In this document: in pieces, positions 34,354-43,275 of the stretch
Numbering within the stretch: position 1 is the stretch's first letter
Layout of the letters: each line of letters opens with the position of its first letter
Origin: Alphaproteobacteria bacterium
Lineage (GTDB): Bacteria > Pseudomonadota > Alphaproteobacteria > MPNO01 > UBA2964
DNA length: 43,275 nt
Reading direction: 5' to 3'
Assembly: GCA_009377375.1 (NCBI GenBank)
Contig: WHUE01000024.1
Location: 1 to 43,275 of the forward strand
The notes under the pieces: generated by a model
What the model was told of the DNA's origin: nothing
Seen by the model: only the letters and a program-made list of their open reading frames with translations
The model's database searches: none
Position numbers and translations under genes: made by a program

Positions 34354-35963
34354 TGGCGAGCACGGTCGAGGTCCTGGTCGACGCCTTCAACGAGGCGGGA
34401 ACCCCCTTCATCGTCGGCCATCCGGGCGGCGAGTCGGTCGAGATGATGGAGGCCGCGCGCAAGGCCGGGATGCGCTTCATCTTCATCAAGCAGGAAACCG
34501 CCGGCGCGATGCTGGCCTCGACCTGGGGCGAGATCACGGGATCGCCCGGCGTCTGCCTGTCGACGCGGGGGCCCGGGGCCTCCAACATGATCAACGGCGT
34601 CACCCATGCCTTTCTGGACCGCTGCCCGCTGATCGCCATCACCGATTCCTACCCCGCCCATACCTACGAGACCGGGCTGCGCCAGCGGCTGAACCAGCTC
34701 GCGCTCTACGCGCCGGTCACCAAGTGGAACACCACCATCGGCGCGAAGACGGTGCGCCAGCAGGTGCGCCGCGCCATCCGCGTGGCGACGAGCGGCACGC
34801 CCGGCCCGGTGCAGTTCGACCTGCCGGCCGACCAGACCACGTGCGAGGCCGAGACGCTGTTGGCGGAGCCGCCGCTGCGCGCCGACATCGTGCCGCTGGC
34901 GCCCGACCGGAACGGGCTGAAGCGGCCGCTGGAGATGCTCGATGCGGCGCGCAAGCCGATCCTGCTGGTCGGCATAGGCGCGCTGTGGTGCCGCGCGGCG
35001 GCGGAGGTGCTGGCATTGGCCGAGAAGCTCGGCGCGCCGGTGCTGACCACCACCAAGGCCAAGGGCGCCATCGCCGAGGATCATCCGCTCAGCGCCGGCG
35101 CGCTGATCGGCGGGGTGATCGAGCGCGACCTCGTCAGCCGCGCCGATCTGATCGTCACGGTCGGGCTGGACGCGGTGGAGCTGCAGCCCAAGCCGTGGCC
35201 CTATACCGCGCCGGTGATGTCCCTTGCCAGCACGCCCGGCCTGGATGCGCTGGTCCCCGCCGCGCCCGAGGTGATCGGCGACCTGAAGCCCCTGCTCGCG
35301 GGGCTGGCCGAATGGGCGAAGGGCGGCGCCGGCTGGGGCGAGGAGGCCGCAAGGGACTACCGCGCACGGCTCAACGCGGCGCTGGACGTCCCGGCCAACG
35401 GGCTGACGCCGCAGGGGGTGCTGGAGGTCAGCCGCGCCGTGCTGCCGCGCGAGACGGTGGCGACCTGCGACGCGGGCGCCAGCCGCATGCTGGTGGTCCA
35501 GAAGTGGGGCGCCTTCGGGCCGCGCGAGTTCCTGGCCTGCAACGGTCTTGGCTCGATGGGCTTCGCCGTGCCCGGCGCGCTGGGCGCCCGCCTGGCATAC
35601 CCCGATCGCCCGGTGGTGGCGTTCACCGGCGATGGGGGGCTGCTGATGGCGCTGGCCGAGCTTCAGACCGCGGCGCGCGAGAACCTGCCGATCATCGTCG
35701 TGGTGTTCGACGACGAGGAGATCGGGCTGATCCGCGTCAAGCAGGAGATCAAGCAGATCCGACCCTACGGCGTCGGGATCGGCGGCATGGACTGGGAGAA
35801 GCTGGCCCAGGGGTTCGGCGTCGACGGGGTGACGGTGGACACCGAGACCGCGCTGGGCGACGCGCTCATCGCCGCGCTGGCGTCCGGCCGCACTACGCTG
35901 ATCGGCGCGCGGATCGACGGCTCCGGCTACGTCGCCCAGTTCAACGCGCTGCGCGAACTCTGA
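34353..35963 (+). CDS. ThDP-dependent enzyme, acetolactate-synthase-like
   Basis: A 536-residue thiamine diphosphate enzyme with the three-domain layout of acetohydroxyacid synthase and decarboxylases. The cofactor-activating Glu is E48 in IKQETAGAMLAS. The ThDP motif begins GDGG at 426-429 and ends D453-D454 where most relatives have NN. The GPGASNMINGVTHAFLDRCPLI loop follows the Pyr domain. The reaction cannot be named; it could be decarboxylation or carboligation of a 2-oxo acid. No small regulatory subunit is nearby, which argues against a true acetolactate synthase. The ATG at 34353 overlaps the VOC stop. A TctB-TctA-TctC importer follows 134 bases later in the same direction. Confidence 0.85.
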   Translation: MASTVEVLVDAFNEAGTPFIVGHPGGESVEMMEAARKAGMRFIFIKQETAGAMLASTWGEITGSPGVCLSTRGPGASNMINGVTHAFLDRCPLIAITDSYPAHTYETGLRQRLNQLALYAPVTKWNTTIGAKTVRQQVRRAIRVATSGTPGPVQFDLPADQTTCEAETLLAEPPLRADIVPLAPDRNGLKRPLEMLDAARKPILLVGIGALWCRAAAEVLALAEKLGAPVLTTTKAKGAIAEDHPLSAGALIGGVIERDLVSRADLIVTVGLDAVELQPKPWPYTAPVMSLASTPGLDALVPAAPEVIGDLKPLLAGLAEWAKGGAGWGEEAARDYRARLNAALDVPANGLTPQGVLEVSRAVLPRETVATCDAGASRMLVVQKWGAFGPREFLACNGLGSMGFAVPGALGARLAYPDRPVVAFTGDGGLLMALAELQTAARENLPIIVVVFDDEEIGLIRVKQEIKQIRPYGVGIGGMDWEKLAQGFGVDGVTVDTETALGDALIAALASGRTTLIGARIDGSGYVAQFNALREL

Positions 35964-36097
35964 AGCTGTCCGCCTGACCCGAAACGCCGGCGCCCATAGC
36001 CATGCCGACCGCGCGGTTATGAGCTTGTTGTATCGCCCGCCTCCCTGTGCAAGGCTTGAACCAAGCCGCGCAGCGAATCGGACTGGGAGGGTCGATA

Positions 36098-36598
36098 GTG
36101 AGCGGAAGGGGGGGAGCCGGCGTCGGGGAGGACGTCGGCTGGATCAGGACCAACAGGGGAGTCGCTGCCTGGATCGCCGGGGCGACGATTTTACTGCTCA
36201 TCTATCTCGGCACCAGCGAATGGGCCCTGCGCGAGCTGCGTGACGGATTCCGGCTCGGCTTCTTCACCGCCGTCGCCGTCTTCGCGATGCTGCTCTGCGC
36301 CGTGGCGATGATGCTGGACCGCCACCGCCACGAGACCGACGAGGACATCGCCCGCGTTACCCGGCGCGACTGGCTGGTGGCCGTCGTCGCTCTGGCGCTT
36401 TGCTATGCCTGTTTCGAGCTCGCCTGGCGGGTGGATTTCCTGCTGGTCGCACCCGTCTTCCTCGCTGGGGGGATGTGGACGCTGGGGGTGCGGCCGCTGC
36501 GCTCCGCCATCCTCGCCGCGGTGCTGGTCGCCGTGGTGATCTATGTCCTGTTCCGGCTCATCGGCATCGCGCTGCCGACCAACGTCATCGGACTCTGA
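36098..36598 (+). CDS. TTT small permease subunit, TctB type
   Basis: A 166-residue membrane protein with four hydrophobic helices (about residues 21-37, 53-75, 92-112 and 120-155), the pattern of TctB, the small subunit of the tripartite tricarboxylate transporter. The chosen start is the GTG at 36098, with GGGAGGG about 6 bases upstream; an in-frame GTG at 36047 has none. TctA begins 9 bases after the stop, so the two are co-transcribed. Sequence conservation in TctB is low and the assignment rests on topology and context. Confidence 0.8.
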   Translation: MSGRGGAGVGEDVGWIRTNRGVAAWIAGATILLLIYLGTSEWALRELRDGFRLGFFTAVAVFAMLLCAVAMMLDRHRHETDEDIARVTRRDWLVAVVALALCYACFELAWRVDFLLVAPVFLAGGMWTLGVRPLRSAILAAVLVAVVIYVLFRLIGIALPTNVIGL

Positions 36599-36607
36599 GG
36601 CGCGGCC

Positions 36608-38149
36608 ATGTTCAATGTCGAGGCATTCCAGGAAGCCCTGGTGCTGGTGTTTTCGTTCAACACGCTGATGTGGCTCGCGATCGGCGTGTTTATCGGCGTC
36701 GGCGTCGGCGCGATGCCCGGGCTGACCGCCACCACCGGCGTCGCGCTGATGCTGCCGCTGACCTTCACCCTCAGCCAGGCGGCGGGGCTCGGCCTGCTGA
36801 TCGGGCTGTACAAGGGCGCGATCTACGGCGGCTCCATATCGGCGATCAGCTTCGCCACGCCCGGCACGTCGGAGGCGGCGGCAACCGTGTTCGACGGCCA
36901 CAAGATGATGCAGCGTGGCCAGGGCAAGAAGGCCCTGCTGATGGCGCTCTACGCCTCCGTCACCGCGGATTTCCTCAGCGACGTCATCACCATCATGGTC
37001 GCGCCGATGCTGGCGCTCATCGCGCTGCAGTTCGGCCCGTCCGAGCGGTTCTGGCTGATGGTCCTCGCCGTCTGCCTGCTCGGCGCGCTGAGCGGCGCGC
37101 ATCTCGCCAAGGGCATGCTGAGCGCCGCGCTGGGCCTCTATATCGGCACCATGGGACCGGACCCGATCAGTTCCGTCGCGCGCAACACGTTCGATCTGTG
37201 GTGGCTGGCGGACGGGGTGCATCTGGTCCCGCTGGTGGTCGGCATCTTCGCCATGGGGGCGATGCTCGAAAAGGCGGTGGAGCTGATGCGCGAAAGCCGC
37301 CGCGCGCAGGTGCTGAAGGATTCGGTGAAGGGCCTGTTCTCCGTCGGCGGCGAGGGGCTGACCTTCCGCGAGTATCTGAGCTGCTGGAAGGAAATGGCGA
37401 TCGGGCTCGGCGTCGGCACCTTCGTCGGCATGCTGCCCGGGCTGGGCTCCACCGTCGGCGCCTTCATGTCCTACGGCATCGCCAAGCAGGTCTCGCCGGA
37501 GAAGCGGATCGGCACCGGCCGGCTGGAAGGCATCGCCGCGGCGGAAGCCGGCAACAACGCCACCGTCGGGCCGACCCTCGTGCCGCTGCTGGCTTTCGGC
37601 ATTCCGGGCAGCGCGGTCGCCGCCCTGATCGGCGCGGCGCTGATGCTCCAGGGGGCGACGCCGGGGCCGCGCATGTTCGAACTGTACCCCACCGTGGTCT
37701 ATTCGCTGTTCATCATCCTGCTGATCGGCAACATCTTCAACCTGGGCATCGGGCGCATCTTCGCCTTCGTCTACGCCAAGCTGGGCGAACTGCCCGCGCC
37801 GCTGCTGGTGCCGATCGTCATGCTGATGGCGGTGATCGGCGCCTATGCCTACGCCAACAATCCGTACGATGTGCTGATGATGCTGGTGTTCGGGCTGCTC
37901 GGCTACTTCATGCGCATGTTCAAGATCCCCGAGGCGCCGCTGGTCATCACCTTCCTGCTGGCCCCGCCGGCGGAGGAAAACCTGCGCCGCGGTCTGCTGA
38001 TCAACGAAGGCGACTGGATCGCCGCCCTGTTCCACAGCCCGCTGGCCATCGGACTGGCGCTGGGCGTGGTGGTCCTGACCTGGCTGTCGTCCCGCGTGCG
38101 CATCATGGAGCGCATGCAGGCGGTCAGCCGCGAGGCGCAGGACGGATGA
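36608..38149 (+). CDS. TTT large permease subunit TctA
   Basis: A 513-residue TctA permease with about twelve helices. Family motifs are GVGVGAMPGLTATTGVALMLPLTF (from about residue 30), ISFATPGTSEAAATVFDGH and NNATVGPTLVPLLAFGIPGS in the second repeat. It forms the membrane channel of the transporter with TctB and receives ligand from TctC. The ATG at 36608 has GAGG upstream. The order tctB-tctA-tctC, all co-directional, gives a complete importer. It differs from the fused TctA-TctB protein at 10.5 kb. The substrate is an unidentified carboxylate; the upstream VOC and ThDP genes hint at a 2-oxo acid or a related compound. Confidence 0.93.
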   Translation: MFNVEAFQEALVLVFSFNTLMWLAIGVFIGVGVGAMPGLTATTGVALMLPLTFTLSQAAGLGLLIGLYKGAIYGGSISAISFATPGTSEAAATVFDGHKMMQRGQGKKALLMALYASVTADFLSDVITIMVAPMLALIALQFGPSERFWLMVLAVCLLGALSGAHLAKGMLSAALGLYIGTMGPDPISSVARNTFDLWWLADGVHLVPLVVGIFAMGAMLEKAVELMRESRRAQVLKDSVKGLFSVGGEGLTFREYLSCWKEMAIGLGVGTFVGMLPGLGSTVGAFMSYGIAKQVSPEKRIGTGRLEGIAAAEAGNNATVGPTLVPLLAFGIPGSAVAALIGAALMLQGATPGPRMFELYPTVVYSLFIILLIGNIFNLGIGRIFAFVYAKLGELPAPLLVPIVMLMAVIGAYAYANNPYDVLMMLVFGLLGYFMRMFKIPEAPLVITFLLAPPAEENLRRGLLINEGDWIAALFHSPLAIGLALGVVVLTWLSSRVRIMERMQAVSREAQDG

Positions 38150-38227
38150 CCGCGAACCGCGGCGGGAGAGACCGAGGCGTAGATGTAGTTTTGAACGCAG
38201 ACTGATTGAACGGAGGAATTTCAGGCC

Positions 38228-39199
38228 ATGAGACATTTTCTGACCCTGGGCGCGGCCGCCACGCTGGCAGTCGCCGTAACCGTCGCCCTCGCGCCGCAGA
38301 AGCCGGCCGTCGCGGCGGAGTATCCCGACAAGGTGGTGCAGTGCATCGTTCCCTTCGGCGCCGGCGGCGGCACCGACCGCTGGGCGCGCATCATGTCGTC
38401 CGTCGGCTTCGACGTGTTCGACAAGGGCATGCGGATCGAGAACCGCGGCGGCGCCGGCGGCACGGTCGGCTGGAAACACATGCTCGACAAGGGCGTCGAC
38501 GGCCATTCGATCCTGCTGGCGAGCCCGACCCCGGTCATCGCGGCGCTGCTGGAGAAGAAGCCGCCCTTCGATCCGCGCAAGGTGAAGATCGTCGCCTACT
38601 ACTCGATCATGAAGCCCACGCTGGTGGCGCCGAAGGACAAGCCCTATTCCAGCTGGGACGGGCTGGTGAAGCATCTGAAGGCCGGCGGCAAGAAGGTCAC
38701 CATCGGCGGCACCATCACCCAGACGCTCGGTCCGGCCAGCATGCTCAGCCAGCTCGGGCTGATCGACCGCGTCATCCTGGTGACCTATGCCGACACCGGC
38801 AAGGCGGTGAACGATTTCCTCGGCGGCCATATCGACCTGGTCACGGTCACCACCTCGACGGCGATCAACCTCGCCGGCAAGGCCAACGTGATCCTGAACG
38901 CCACCGACCTCGACTATCCGAAGAAGGCGGCACAGGCGCTGGGCGACGTGCCGAACGCCAGGACGCTGGGGCTCAAGCCGTTCAACCCGCCGCGCTTCAT
39001 CGCCATGCACCCCGACACGCCCGACGACCAAGTCGCCGCGATGTCGAAGAAGCTCGGCGAGATGCTGAAGAGCAAGCCGGTCCAGAACCTGATCGGCAAG
39101 CTGGGCGAGGAGATCATCTTCCGGCCGCACGACAACGCCGCCAAGGCGTATGAGGAAGTGATCGCGGAGTCGAAGAAGCACCTGCCGCTGTTCAAATAG
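38228..39199 (+). CDS. TTT periplasmic receptor TctC
   Basis: A 323-residue exported receptor. The signal peptide (residues 1-30, cleavage near AVAAE) precedes VPFGAGGGTDRWARIM, which has the classical GG-T-D-x-x-AR signature missing from the four receptors at 21-26 kb, and RGGAGGTVGWKHM, the second ligand loop. It should deliver an organic acid to the TctB-TctA permease encoded immediately upstream. The ATG at 38228 is preceded by GGAGGA about 15 bases upstream and by CAGGCC nearer. A perfect 13-base hairpin follows, shared with the converging rpsD. Confidence 0.93.
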   Translation: MRHFLTLGAAATLAVAVTVALAPQKPAVAAEYPDKVVQCIVPFGAGGGTDRWARIMSSVGFDVFDKGMRIENRGGAGGTVGWKHMLDKGVDGHSILLASPTPVIAALLEKKPPFDPRKVKIVAYYSIMKPTLVAPKDKPYSSWDGLVKHLKAGGKKVTIGGTITQTLGPASMLSQLGLIDRVILVTYADTGKAVNDFLGGHIDLVTVTTSTAINLAGKANVILNATDLDYPKKAAQALGDVPNARTLGLKPFNPPRFIAMHPDTPDDQVAAMSKKLGEMLKSKPVQNLIGKLGEEIIFRPHDNAAKAYEEVIAESKKHLPLFK

Positions 39200-39237
39200 G
39201 CCGGCGACGGGGCATGTTCGCCCGGCGGCGGAATCGG

Positions 39238-39265
39238 AAAGCCCGCGGCCAGGGCCGCGGGCTTT
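39238..39265. terminator. Bidirectional terminator between tctC and rpsD
   Basis: A perfect 13-base stem (39238-39250 with 39253-39265), whose ends are A3 on one side and T3 on the other, lies between the two converging genes. Confidence 0.8.
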
Positions 39266-39290
39266 CCCGCATTCGGAACGGAAACGCGCG

Positions 39291-39908
39291 TCAGCGCGAA
39301 TAGAACTCGATGACGAGGTTCGGCTCCATCTGCACCGGATAGGGCACGTCGGCCAGCTCCGGGGTGCGGACGAAGGTGCCCTTCATCTGGTTGTGGTTGA
39401 CCTCCACGTAATCCGGCACTTCGCGTTCCGACGATTCCACGGCCTCGAGGACCAGCGGGATCTGGCGCGACTTCTCGCGCACCTCGATCACGTCGCCCTC
39501 GTTCACCCGGTAGGAGGGGATGTTGACCCGCTTGCCATTCACACGCACATGGCCGTGGTTGACGAACTGGCGCGACGAGAACACGGTCGGCACGAACTTC
39601 ATGCGGTAGACCACCGCGTCGAGGCGGCGCTCCAGCAGCCCGATCAGGTTCTCCGAGGTGTCGCCGCGGCGGCGCACCGCCTCGTCATAGACCTTGCGGA
39701 ACTGCTTTTCCGTGATGTTGCCGTAATAGCCCTTCAGCTTCTGCTTGGCCATCAGCTGCTCGCCGTAATCCGAGGCCTTGCGGCGGCGGGCCTGGCCATG
39801 CTCGCCCGGGCGGTATTCGCGCCGGTTGAAGGGGGATTTGGGCCTGCCCCACAGGTTGCACAGCAGGCGGCGGTTGATCTTGTACTTCGACTGGACCCGT
39901 TTGCTCAT
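39291..39908 (-). CDS. rpsD: 30S ribosomal protein S4
   Basis: A 205-residue ribosomal protein that binds 16S rRNA early in small-subunit assembly. The N-terminal part has [21 protein letters not shown]. The S4 RNA-binding fold is seen in [14 protein letters not shown] and the loop [21 protein letters not shown]. The length is standard. The ATG at 39908 follows a GAAGGAAAG sequence about 10-17 bases upstream; the long frame reaching 40367 is rejected. It is transcribed toward tctC and separated from the TrmJ-like gene by 179 bases, so it probably has its own promoter. Confidence 0.98.
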   Translation of the reverse strand: MSKRVQSKYKINRRLLCNLWGRPKSPFNRREYRPGEHGQARRRKASDYGEQLMAKQKLKGYYGNITEKQFRKVYDEAVRRRGDTSENLIGLLERRLDAVVYRMKFVPTVFSSRQFVNHGHVRVNGKRVNIPSYRVNEGDVIEVREKSRQIPLVLEAVESSEREVPDYVEVNHNQMKGTFVRTPELADVPYPVQMEPNLVIEFYSR

Positions 39909-40087
39909 GGGCGCGCTCTTTCCTTCTCGCTCGTTTGGTTTTCCGTTGTCCCGGCTTTTTGTCCCGATAGTCCGGCCCGCAAACGCGGCGGCAGGGCGCA
40001 ATGCGCCCGTGTTCTCGGGAAGGCGGCGATAAATAGGCGAAGGGGGCCACAATGTCAACGATTTGGGCGTTAACCATGGGGCGCTTC

Positions 40088-40882
40088 CTATTCCCCCGGC
40101 TTCTTCCATTTCTTCTCCGTCAGGGAGACGACGATGCCACGGAGCGTGCGGACCTCCTGGCTGGTCAGGCGGATGCGATTGAAGATGTTGCGGATGTTGC
40201 GGACCATCCGCGGGCGCTTCTCGGCGACGCGCAGGAAGCCGCCCTTGTCCAGCTCGCTTTCCAGGTGCTCGTAGAAGCCGAGTATCTCCGACTGGGTCGC
40301 GTACTCGCCGCCGCGGCCCTTGCGCATGATGGTGTCGGGCGCGTCCGCCCCGCCTTTCAGCCGCCATTCGTAGCCGAGCAGCAGCACGGTCTGGGCGAGG
40401 TTGATGGAGGAGAAGGCGGGGTTGGTCGGCACGGTGATCAGCGTGTCGGCCAGCGCCAGGTCGTCATTGTGCAGCCCGACGCGCTCCGGCCCGAACAGCA
40501 GCCCGCTGCGCAGGCCCTCCGCCGCGGCCGTCCGCGCGCTGGCCGCCCAGCGCCGGGGCGTCTGCACGTCCTTGATCATGTCGCGCAGCCGCGCCGTGGT
40601 CGCCGCCACCCGGTGCAGGTCGGCGACGGCCTCCGCCGTGGTGTCGAACAGCGCCGCGTTCTCCAGCACCTCATGCGCGCCGGAGGAGGTGTTGATCGCC
40701 GGCGCGTTGGGCCATTTGACGCGCGGCCGCACCAGCCGCATCTCCGTCAGGCCGAAATTGAGCATGGCGCGCGCGGCCATGCCGATATTCTCGCCGAGCT
40801 GCGATTCCACCAGCACGACCGCCGGCGCGTCCTCCGACGTCCGCTCGGCCGCCTCGCGTTTCGTCGGTTCGGGATCGGTCAT
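40088..40882 (-). CDS. TrmJ-like tRNA/rRNA 2'-O-methyltransferase
   Basis: A 264-residue SPOUT-class methyltransferase. The knot motifs are [14 protein letters not shown] (motif 1, residues 31-44), [12 protein letters not shown] (motif 2) and [17 protein letters not shown] (motif 3), as in TrmJ, which methylates the ribose at position 32 of tRNA. A helical C-terminal extension (about residues 190-264, with [19 protein letters not shown]) also matches TrmJ. The exact target is inferred. The ATG at 40882 follows 23 bases after the cimA stop, which suggests one unit: cysS, cimA, trmJ. Confidence 0.9.
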   Translation of the reverse strand: MTDPEPTKREAAERTSEDAPAVVLVESQLGENIGMAARAMLNFGLTEMRLVRPRVKWPNAPAINTSSGAHEVLENAALFDTTAEAVADLHRVAATTARLRDMIKDVQTPRRWAASARTAAAEGLRSGLLFGPERVGLHNDDLALADTLITVPTNPAFSSINLAQTVLLLGYEWRLKGGADAPDTIMRKGRGGEYATQSEILGFYEHLESELDKGGFLRVAEKRPRMVRNIRNIFNRIRLTSQEVRTLRGIVVSLTEKKWKKPGE

Positions 40883-40905
40883 GGTCGCTGGCCCTGCGGG
40901 CGCGT

Positions 40906-42498
40906 TCAGACGCTCGCGCCGTCGCGGTGGAGCTTCCAGGTGATCGCGTCGAGCAGCGCGTTGTAGGACGCGTCGATCACGTTGGCGGAAACCCCCACAG
41001 TGGACCAGCGGTTGCCCTGCCCGTCGGCGCTTTCGATCATCACCCGCGTCACCGCACCGGTGCCGGCGCCGGGGGTGAGGATGCGCACCTTGTAGTCCAC
41101 CAGCCGCATGTCCTCGAGCTGGGCGAAGACCGGCTGCAGCGCCTTGCGCAGCGCGTTGTCGAGCGCGTTCACCGGCCCGTTGCCCTCTGCCACCGTCATG
41201 AAGTGCTGGTTGCCGACATCCAGCTTGGTCACGGCCTCCGACACGGTGATCAGGTTGCCGCGCGCGTTCCAGCGCCGCTCGTCGGTGACGCGGAAGCTGC
41301 GCAGGGTGAAGTAGTCCGGCACCCCGTCCAGCGCGCGCCGGGCCAGCAGCTCGAAGCTCGCCTCCGCCCCGTCATAGGAATAGCCGCTGTCCTCGCGCGA
41401 TTTCACCTCGTCCAGCAGGCGCTGGACCTTGGGGTCCTTCGCATCCACGACGATGCCGATCTCGCGGAACCGCGCCAGCACGTTGGACCGGCCGGACTGG
41501 TCCGACACCACGATGTGGCGGACGTTGCCGACCAGCTCCGGCTCGATATGCTCGTAGGTTCTCGGGTCCTTCTCCACCGCGCTGGCGTGCAGCCCGCCCT
41601 TGTGGGCGAAGGCCGAGTCGCCGACATAGGGGGCGTGGCGGTTGGGGGCGCGGTTCAGCCGCTCGTCCAGCAGGCGCGAGACATGGGTGAGCCGCTTCAG
41701 CGCGCCCGCGTCGAGCCCGGTCTCGAACCCCATCTTGAGCATTAGCGACGGGACGATGGAGACCAGGTTGGCGTTGCCGCAGCGTTCCCCCAGCCCGTTC
41801 AGCGTGCCCTGGATCTGGCGCGCGCCCGCGCGCACCGCGGCGAGGGAGTTCGCCACCGCGTTCTCGGTGTCGTTGTGGCAGTGGATGCCGAGATGGCTGC
41901 CGGGCACGTGGCGCGCCACCTCGCCGACGATGCGCTCGATCTCGTCCGGCAGCGTGCCGCCGTTGGTGTCGCACAGCACCACCCAGCGCGCCCCCGACTC
42001 GTAGGCCGCCTTGACGCAGGAGAGCGCGAAATCCGGATTCGCCTTGTAGCCGTCGAAGAAATGCTCGGCGTCGAACAGCGCCTCGTCGGTGCGCTCGGCG
42101 GCGAGGGAGACGGAGTCGCGGATCATCTCGATGTTCTCGTCCAGCGGCACGCCGAGCGCGATGTCGACATGGAAGTCCCAGGTCTTGCCGACCAGGCAGA
42201 TGCCGCGCGCGCCGGACTGGAACAGCGCCGACAGCCCCGGATCGTTGTCCGCGCTGCGCCCCGACCGGCGGGTCATGCCGAACGCCGTCAGCATCGCGCG
42301 CTTCAGCGTCGGCGCTTCGGCGAAGAAGCGGTCGTCGGTCGGGTTGGCGCCGGGCCAGCCGCCCTCGACATAGTCGATGCCGAGCGCGTCCAGCTCCTTC
42401 GCGATGGCCGTCTTGTCGGCCGCCGAGAAATCCACCCCCTGCGTCTGCGCCCCGTCGCGCAGCGTGCAGTCGTAGAGATATACGCGCTTGTCGGTCAT
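40906..42498 (-). CDS. cimA: (R)-citramalate synthase
   Basis: A 530-residue enzyme of the 2-isopropylmalate synthase family that condenses pyruvate with acetyl-CoA to citramalate, the entry to threonine-independent isoleucine synthesis. The catalytic TLRDGAQTQG (R14-D15) and the metal site HCHND (H206, H208) are intact; GGLHASAVEKDPRTYEHIEP is typical of CimA. The C-terminal LeuA-type dimer domain (about 390-530) is the regulatory, feedback-sensing part. The ATG at 42498 overlaps the cysS stop as ATGA; an ATG 15 bases further upstream is also in frame but less likely. It is co-directional with cysS upstream and the TrmJ-like gene downstream. Confidence 0.93.
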   Translation of the reverse strand: MTDKRVYLYDCTLRDGAQTQGVDFSAADKTAIAKELDALGIDYVEGGWPGANPTDDRFFAEAPTLKRAMLTAFGMTRRSGRSADNDPGLSALFQSGARGICLVGKTWDFHVDIALGVPLDENIEMIRDSVSLAAERTDEALFDAEHFFDGYKANPDFALSCVKAAYESGARWVVLCDTNGGTLPDEIERIVGEVARHVPGSHLGIHCHNDTENAVANSLAAVRAGARQIQGTLNGLGERCGNANLVSIVPSLMLKMGFETGLDAGALKRLTHVSRLLDERLNRAPNRHAPYVGDSAFAHKGGLHASAVEKDPRTYEHIEPELVGNVRHIVVSDQSGRSNVLARFREIGIVVDAKDPKVQRLLDEVKSREDSGYSYDGAEASFELLARRALDGVPDYFTLRSFRVTDERRWNARGNLITVSEAVTKLDVGNQHFMTVAEGNGPVNALDNALRKALQPVFAQLEDMRLVDYKVRILTPGAGTGAVTRVMIESADGQGNRWSTVGVSANVIDASYNALLDAITWKLHRDGASV

Positions 42499-43275
42499 CG
42501 GCTTCGCTTCCATGTCGTGCCGCCGGCCGCATCCTCCAGCACCACGCCGGCATCGGCCAGCGCGTCCCGGATCCGGTCCGCCTCGGCAAAGTTCTTCGTC
42601 TTCCGCGCCTCCGCCCGGCGTCGGATCATGTCGTCGATCTCGTCATTCGACAGGCTTCCGTGATCGGCGGCGTCCCCCTTGAACCAGTCCTCGGGGTCCT
42701 GCTGAAGGAGGCCCAGTAAATAGGCATTAAAGCGAAGAACCGTCTGATGACCGGTGCGCTCCGCATCGTCTGCTGCTTTGTGTACCGAATTCGCCAAAGC
42801 ATGAAGAAATCGAATCGCTTGGGGCGTGTTTAAATCATCCATCAGTGACTGCAAGACAGCATTGCTTTCACCGATTTGTGTCACGCGCGAATGGTCCAAT
42901 ACCTCCCGCGAGGCGCCTCGCAGCGCGCCGTAGAGCCGATCTAGCTGTCCCTTCGCCTCCGCCAGTGCCTGCTTCGAGAAATCCAGCGGCTGGCGGTAGT
43001 GGGCGGACAGAAGCGCGAGGCGGATCGCCTCGCCGGGAATGCCTTCCGCGAGCAGGTCGTGGACGGTGTGGAAGTTGCCGAGCGATTTCGACATCTTCTC
43101 GCCGTCGACCGTCAGATAGCCGTTATGCATCCAGGTGCGCACGAACGGCGCGCCGTCATGGGCGCAGACGGATTGCGCGATCTCGTTCTCGTGGTGGGGG
43201 AAGATCAGGTCCTGCCCGCCGCCGTGGATGTCGAAGGTGACGCCGAGATGCGCCTCGCTCATCGCCGAGCATTCG
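42495..43275 (-). CDS. cysS: Cysteinyl-tRNA synthetase, C-terminal part (truncated by window)
   Basis: The reading frame is open at the right window edge, so only about 260 C-terminal residues are present. Visible features are a zinc-ligand region (ECSAM and then [11 protein letters not shown]), the KMSKSLGN catalytic loop, and the anticodon-binding helical domain. The enzyme charges tRNA-Cys. The HIGH motif lies outside the window. Bases 42781-42840 have 27 G or C in 60 and 42841-42900 have 29 in 60, against 40 in 60 at 42961-43020. This drop in the anticodon-binding domain, with codons unlike the neighbours, could mark a recombined segment. Confidence 0.96.
   Translation of the reverse strand, partial: ECSAMSEAHLGVTFDIHGGGQDLIFPHHENEIAQSVCAHDGAPFVRTWMHNGYLTVDGEKMSKSLGNFHTVHDLLAEGIPGEAIRLALLSAHYRQPLDFSKQALAEAKGQLDRLYGALRGASREVLDHSRVTQIGESNAVLQSLMDDLNTPQAIRFLHALANSVHKAADDAERTGHQTVLRFNAYLLGLLQQDPEDWFKGDAADHGSLSNDEIDDMIRRRAEARKTKNFAEADRIRDALADAGVVLEDAAGGTTWKRSR

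Noticed and set aside
36191..39181. 996-codon - strand open frame opposite TctB, TctA and TctC
   Set aside because: It is a His-, Arg- and Asp-rich shadow of the three transporter genes.
1..43275. tRNA, rRNA, CRISPR arrays, insertion sequences, integrases or attachment sites
   Set aside because: Intergenic gaps were read for these and none was recognised; short hairpins found were classed as terminators.

Overview
The window is high-GC chromosomal DNA (about two thirds G+C in coding stretches) that reads as an alphaproteobacterium, probably of Rhodospirillales type. The evidence for this is a zeta-type F1-ATPase inhibitor (DUF1476), a purC-purS-purQ-purL-bolA-grxD gene order, a map-radC pair, an htrA/response regulator/histidine kinase trio, and many tripartite tricarboxylate transporter (TTT) receptors. 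I see no rRNA, tRNA, CRISPR array, transposase or phage gene.

Layout. 1-5.3 kb: a small secreted protein, an orphan OmpR-type regulator, two tandem MFS exporters, a twin-helix membrane protein and a cinA-type gene. 5.5-9.9 kb: a 2OG-Fe(II) oxygenase-like protein, map, radC, a CBS-domain histidine kinase broken by a frameshift and an in-frame stop, and a TerC-family membrane protein. 10.4-13.4 kb: a TctA-TctB fusion permease and a methyltransferase. 13.4-17.1 kb: an envelope-stress-like operon (HtrA protease, regulator, sensor kinase). 17.2-21.1 kb: a first SAICAR synthetase, a Bcr/CflA-type MFS pump and purB. 21.2-25.7 kb: four TctC-like binding proteins, two forward and two reverse, meeting at a terminator. 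25.8-33.8 kb: DUF1476, an NRDE protein, a second SAICAR synthetase, purS, purQ, a rhomboid protease, a DM9-repeat secreted protein on the other strand, purL, bolA and grxD. 33.9-39.2 kb: a VOC protein, a ThDP enzyme and a complete TctB-TctA-TctC transporter. 39.3-43.3 kb: rpsD, a TrmJ-like methyltransferase, citramalate synthase and a truncated cysS.

The unifying theme is de novo purine synthesis (two purC types, purB, purS, purQ, purL). The genes lie in what looks like an ancestral purB-DUF1476-purCSQL-bolA-grxD block into which transport and secreted-protein genes have been inserted. The second theme is uptake of organic acids by TTT systems: one full set (36.1-39.2 kb), one fused permease without a receptor (10.5 kb), and four receptors without a permease. 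The receptors lack the Asp of the usual GG-x-x-D-x-x-AR signature.

The most unusual items are the DM9-repeat protein, the decaying CBS-kinase, the receptor quartet, the two purC genes of different subfamilies, the VOC/ThDP/TctBAC unit, and a sharply lower-GC patch inside cysS. Start codons were chosen from ribosome binding sites, family N-termini and overlaps. Promoters are sequence-pattern guesses and carry low confidence.
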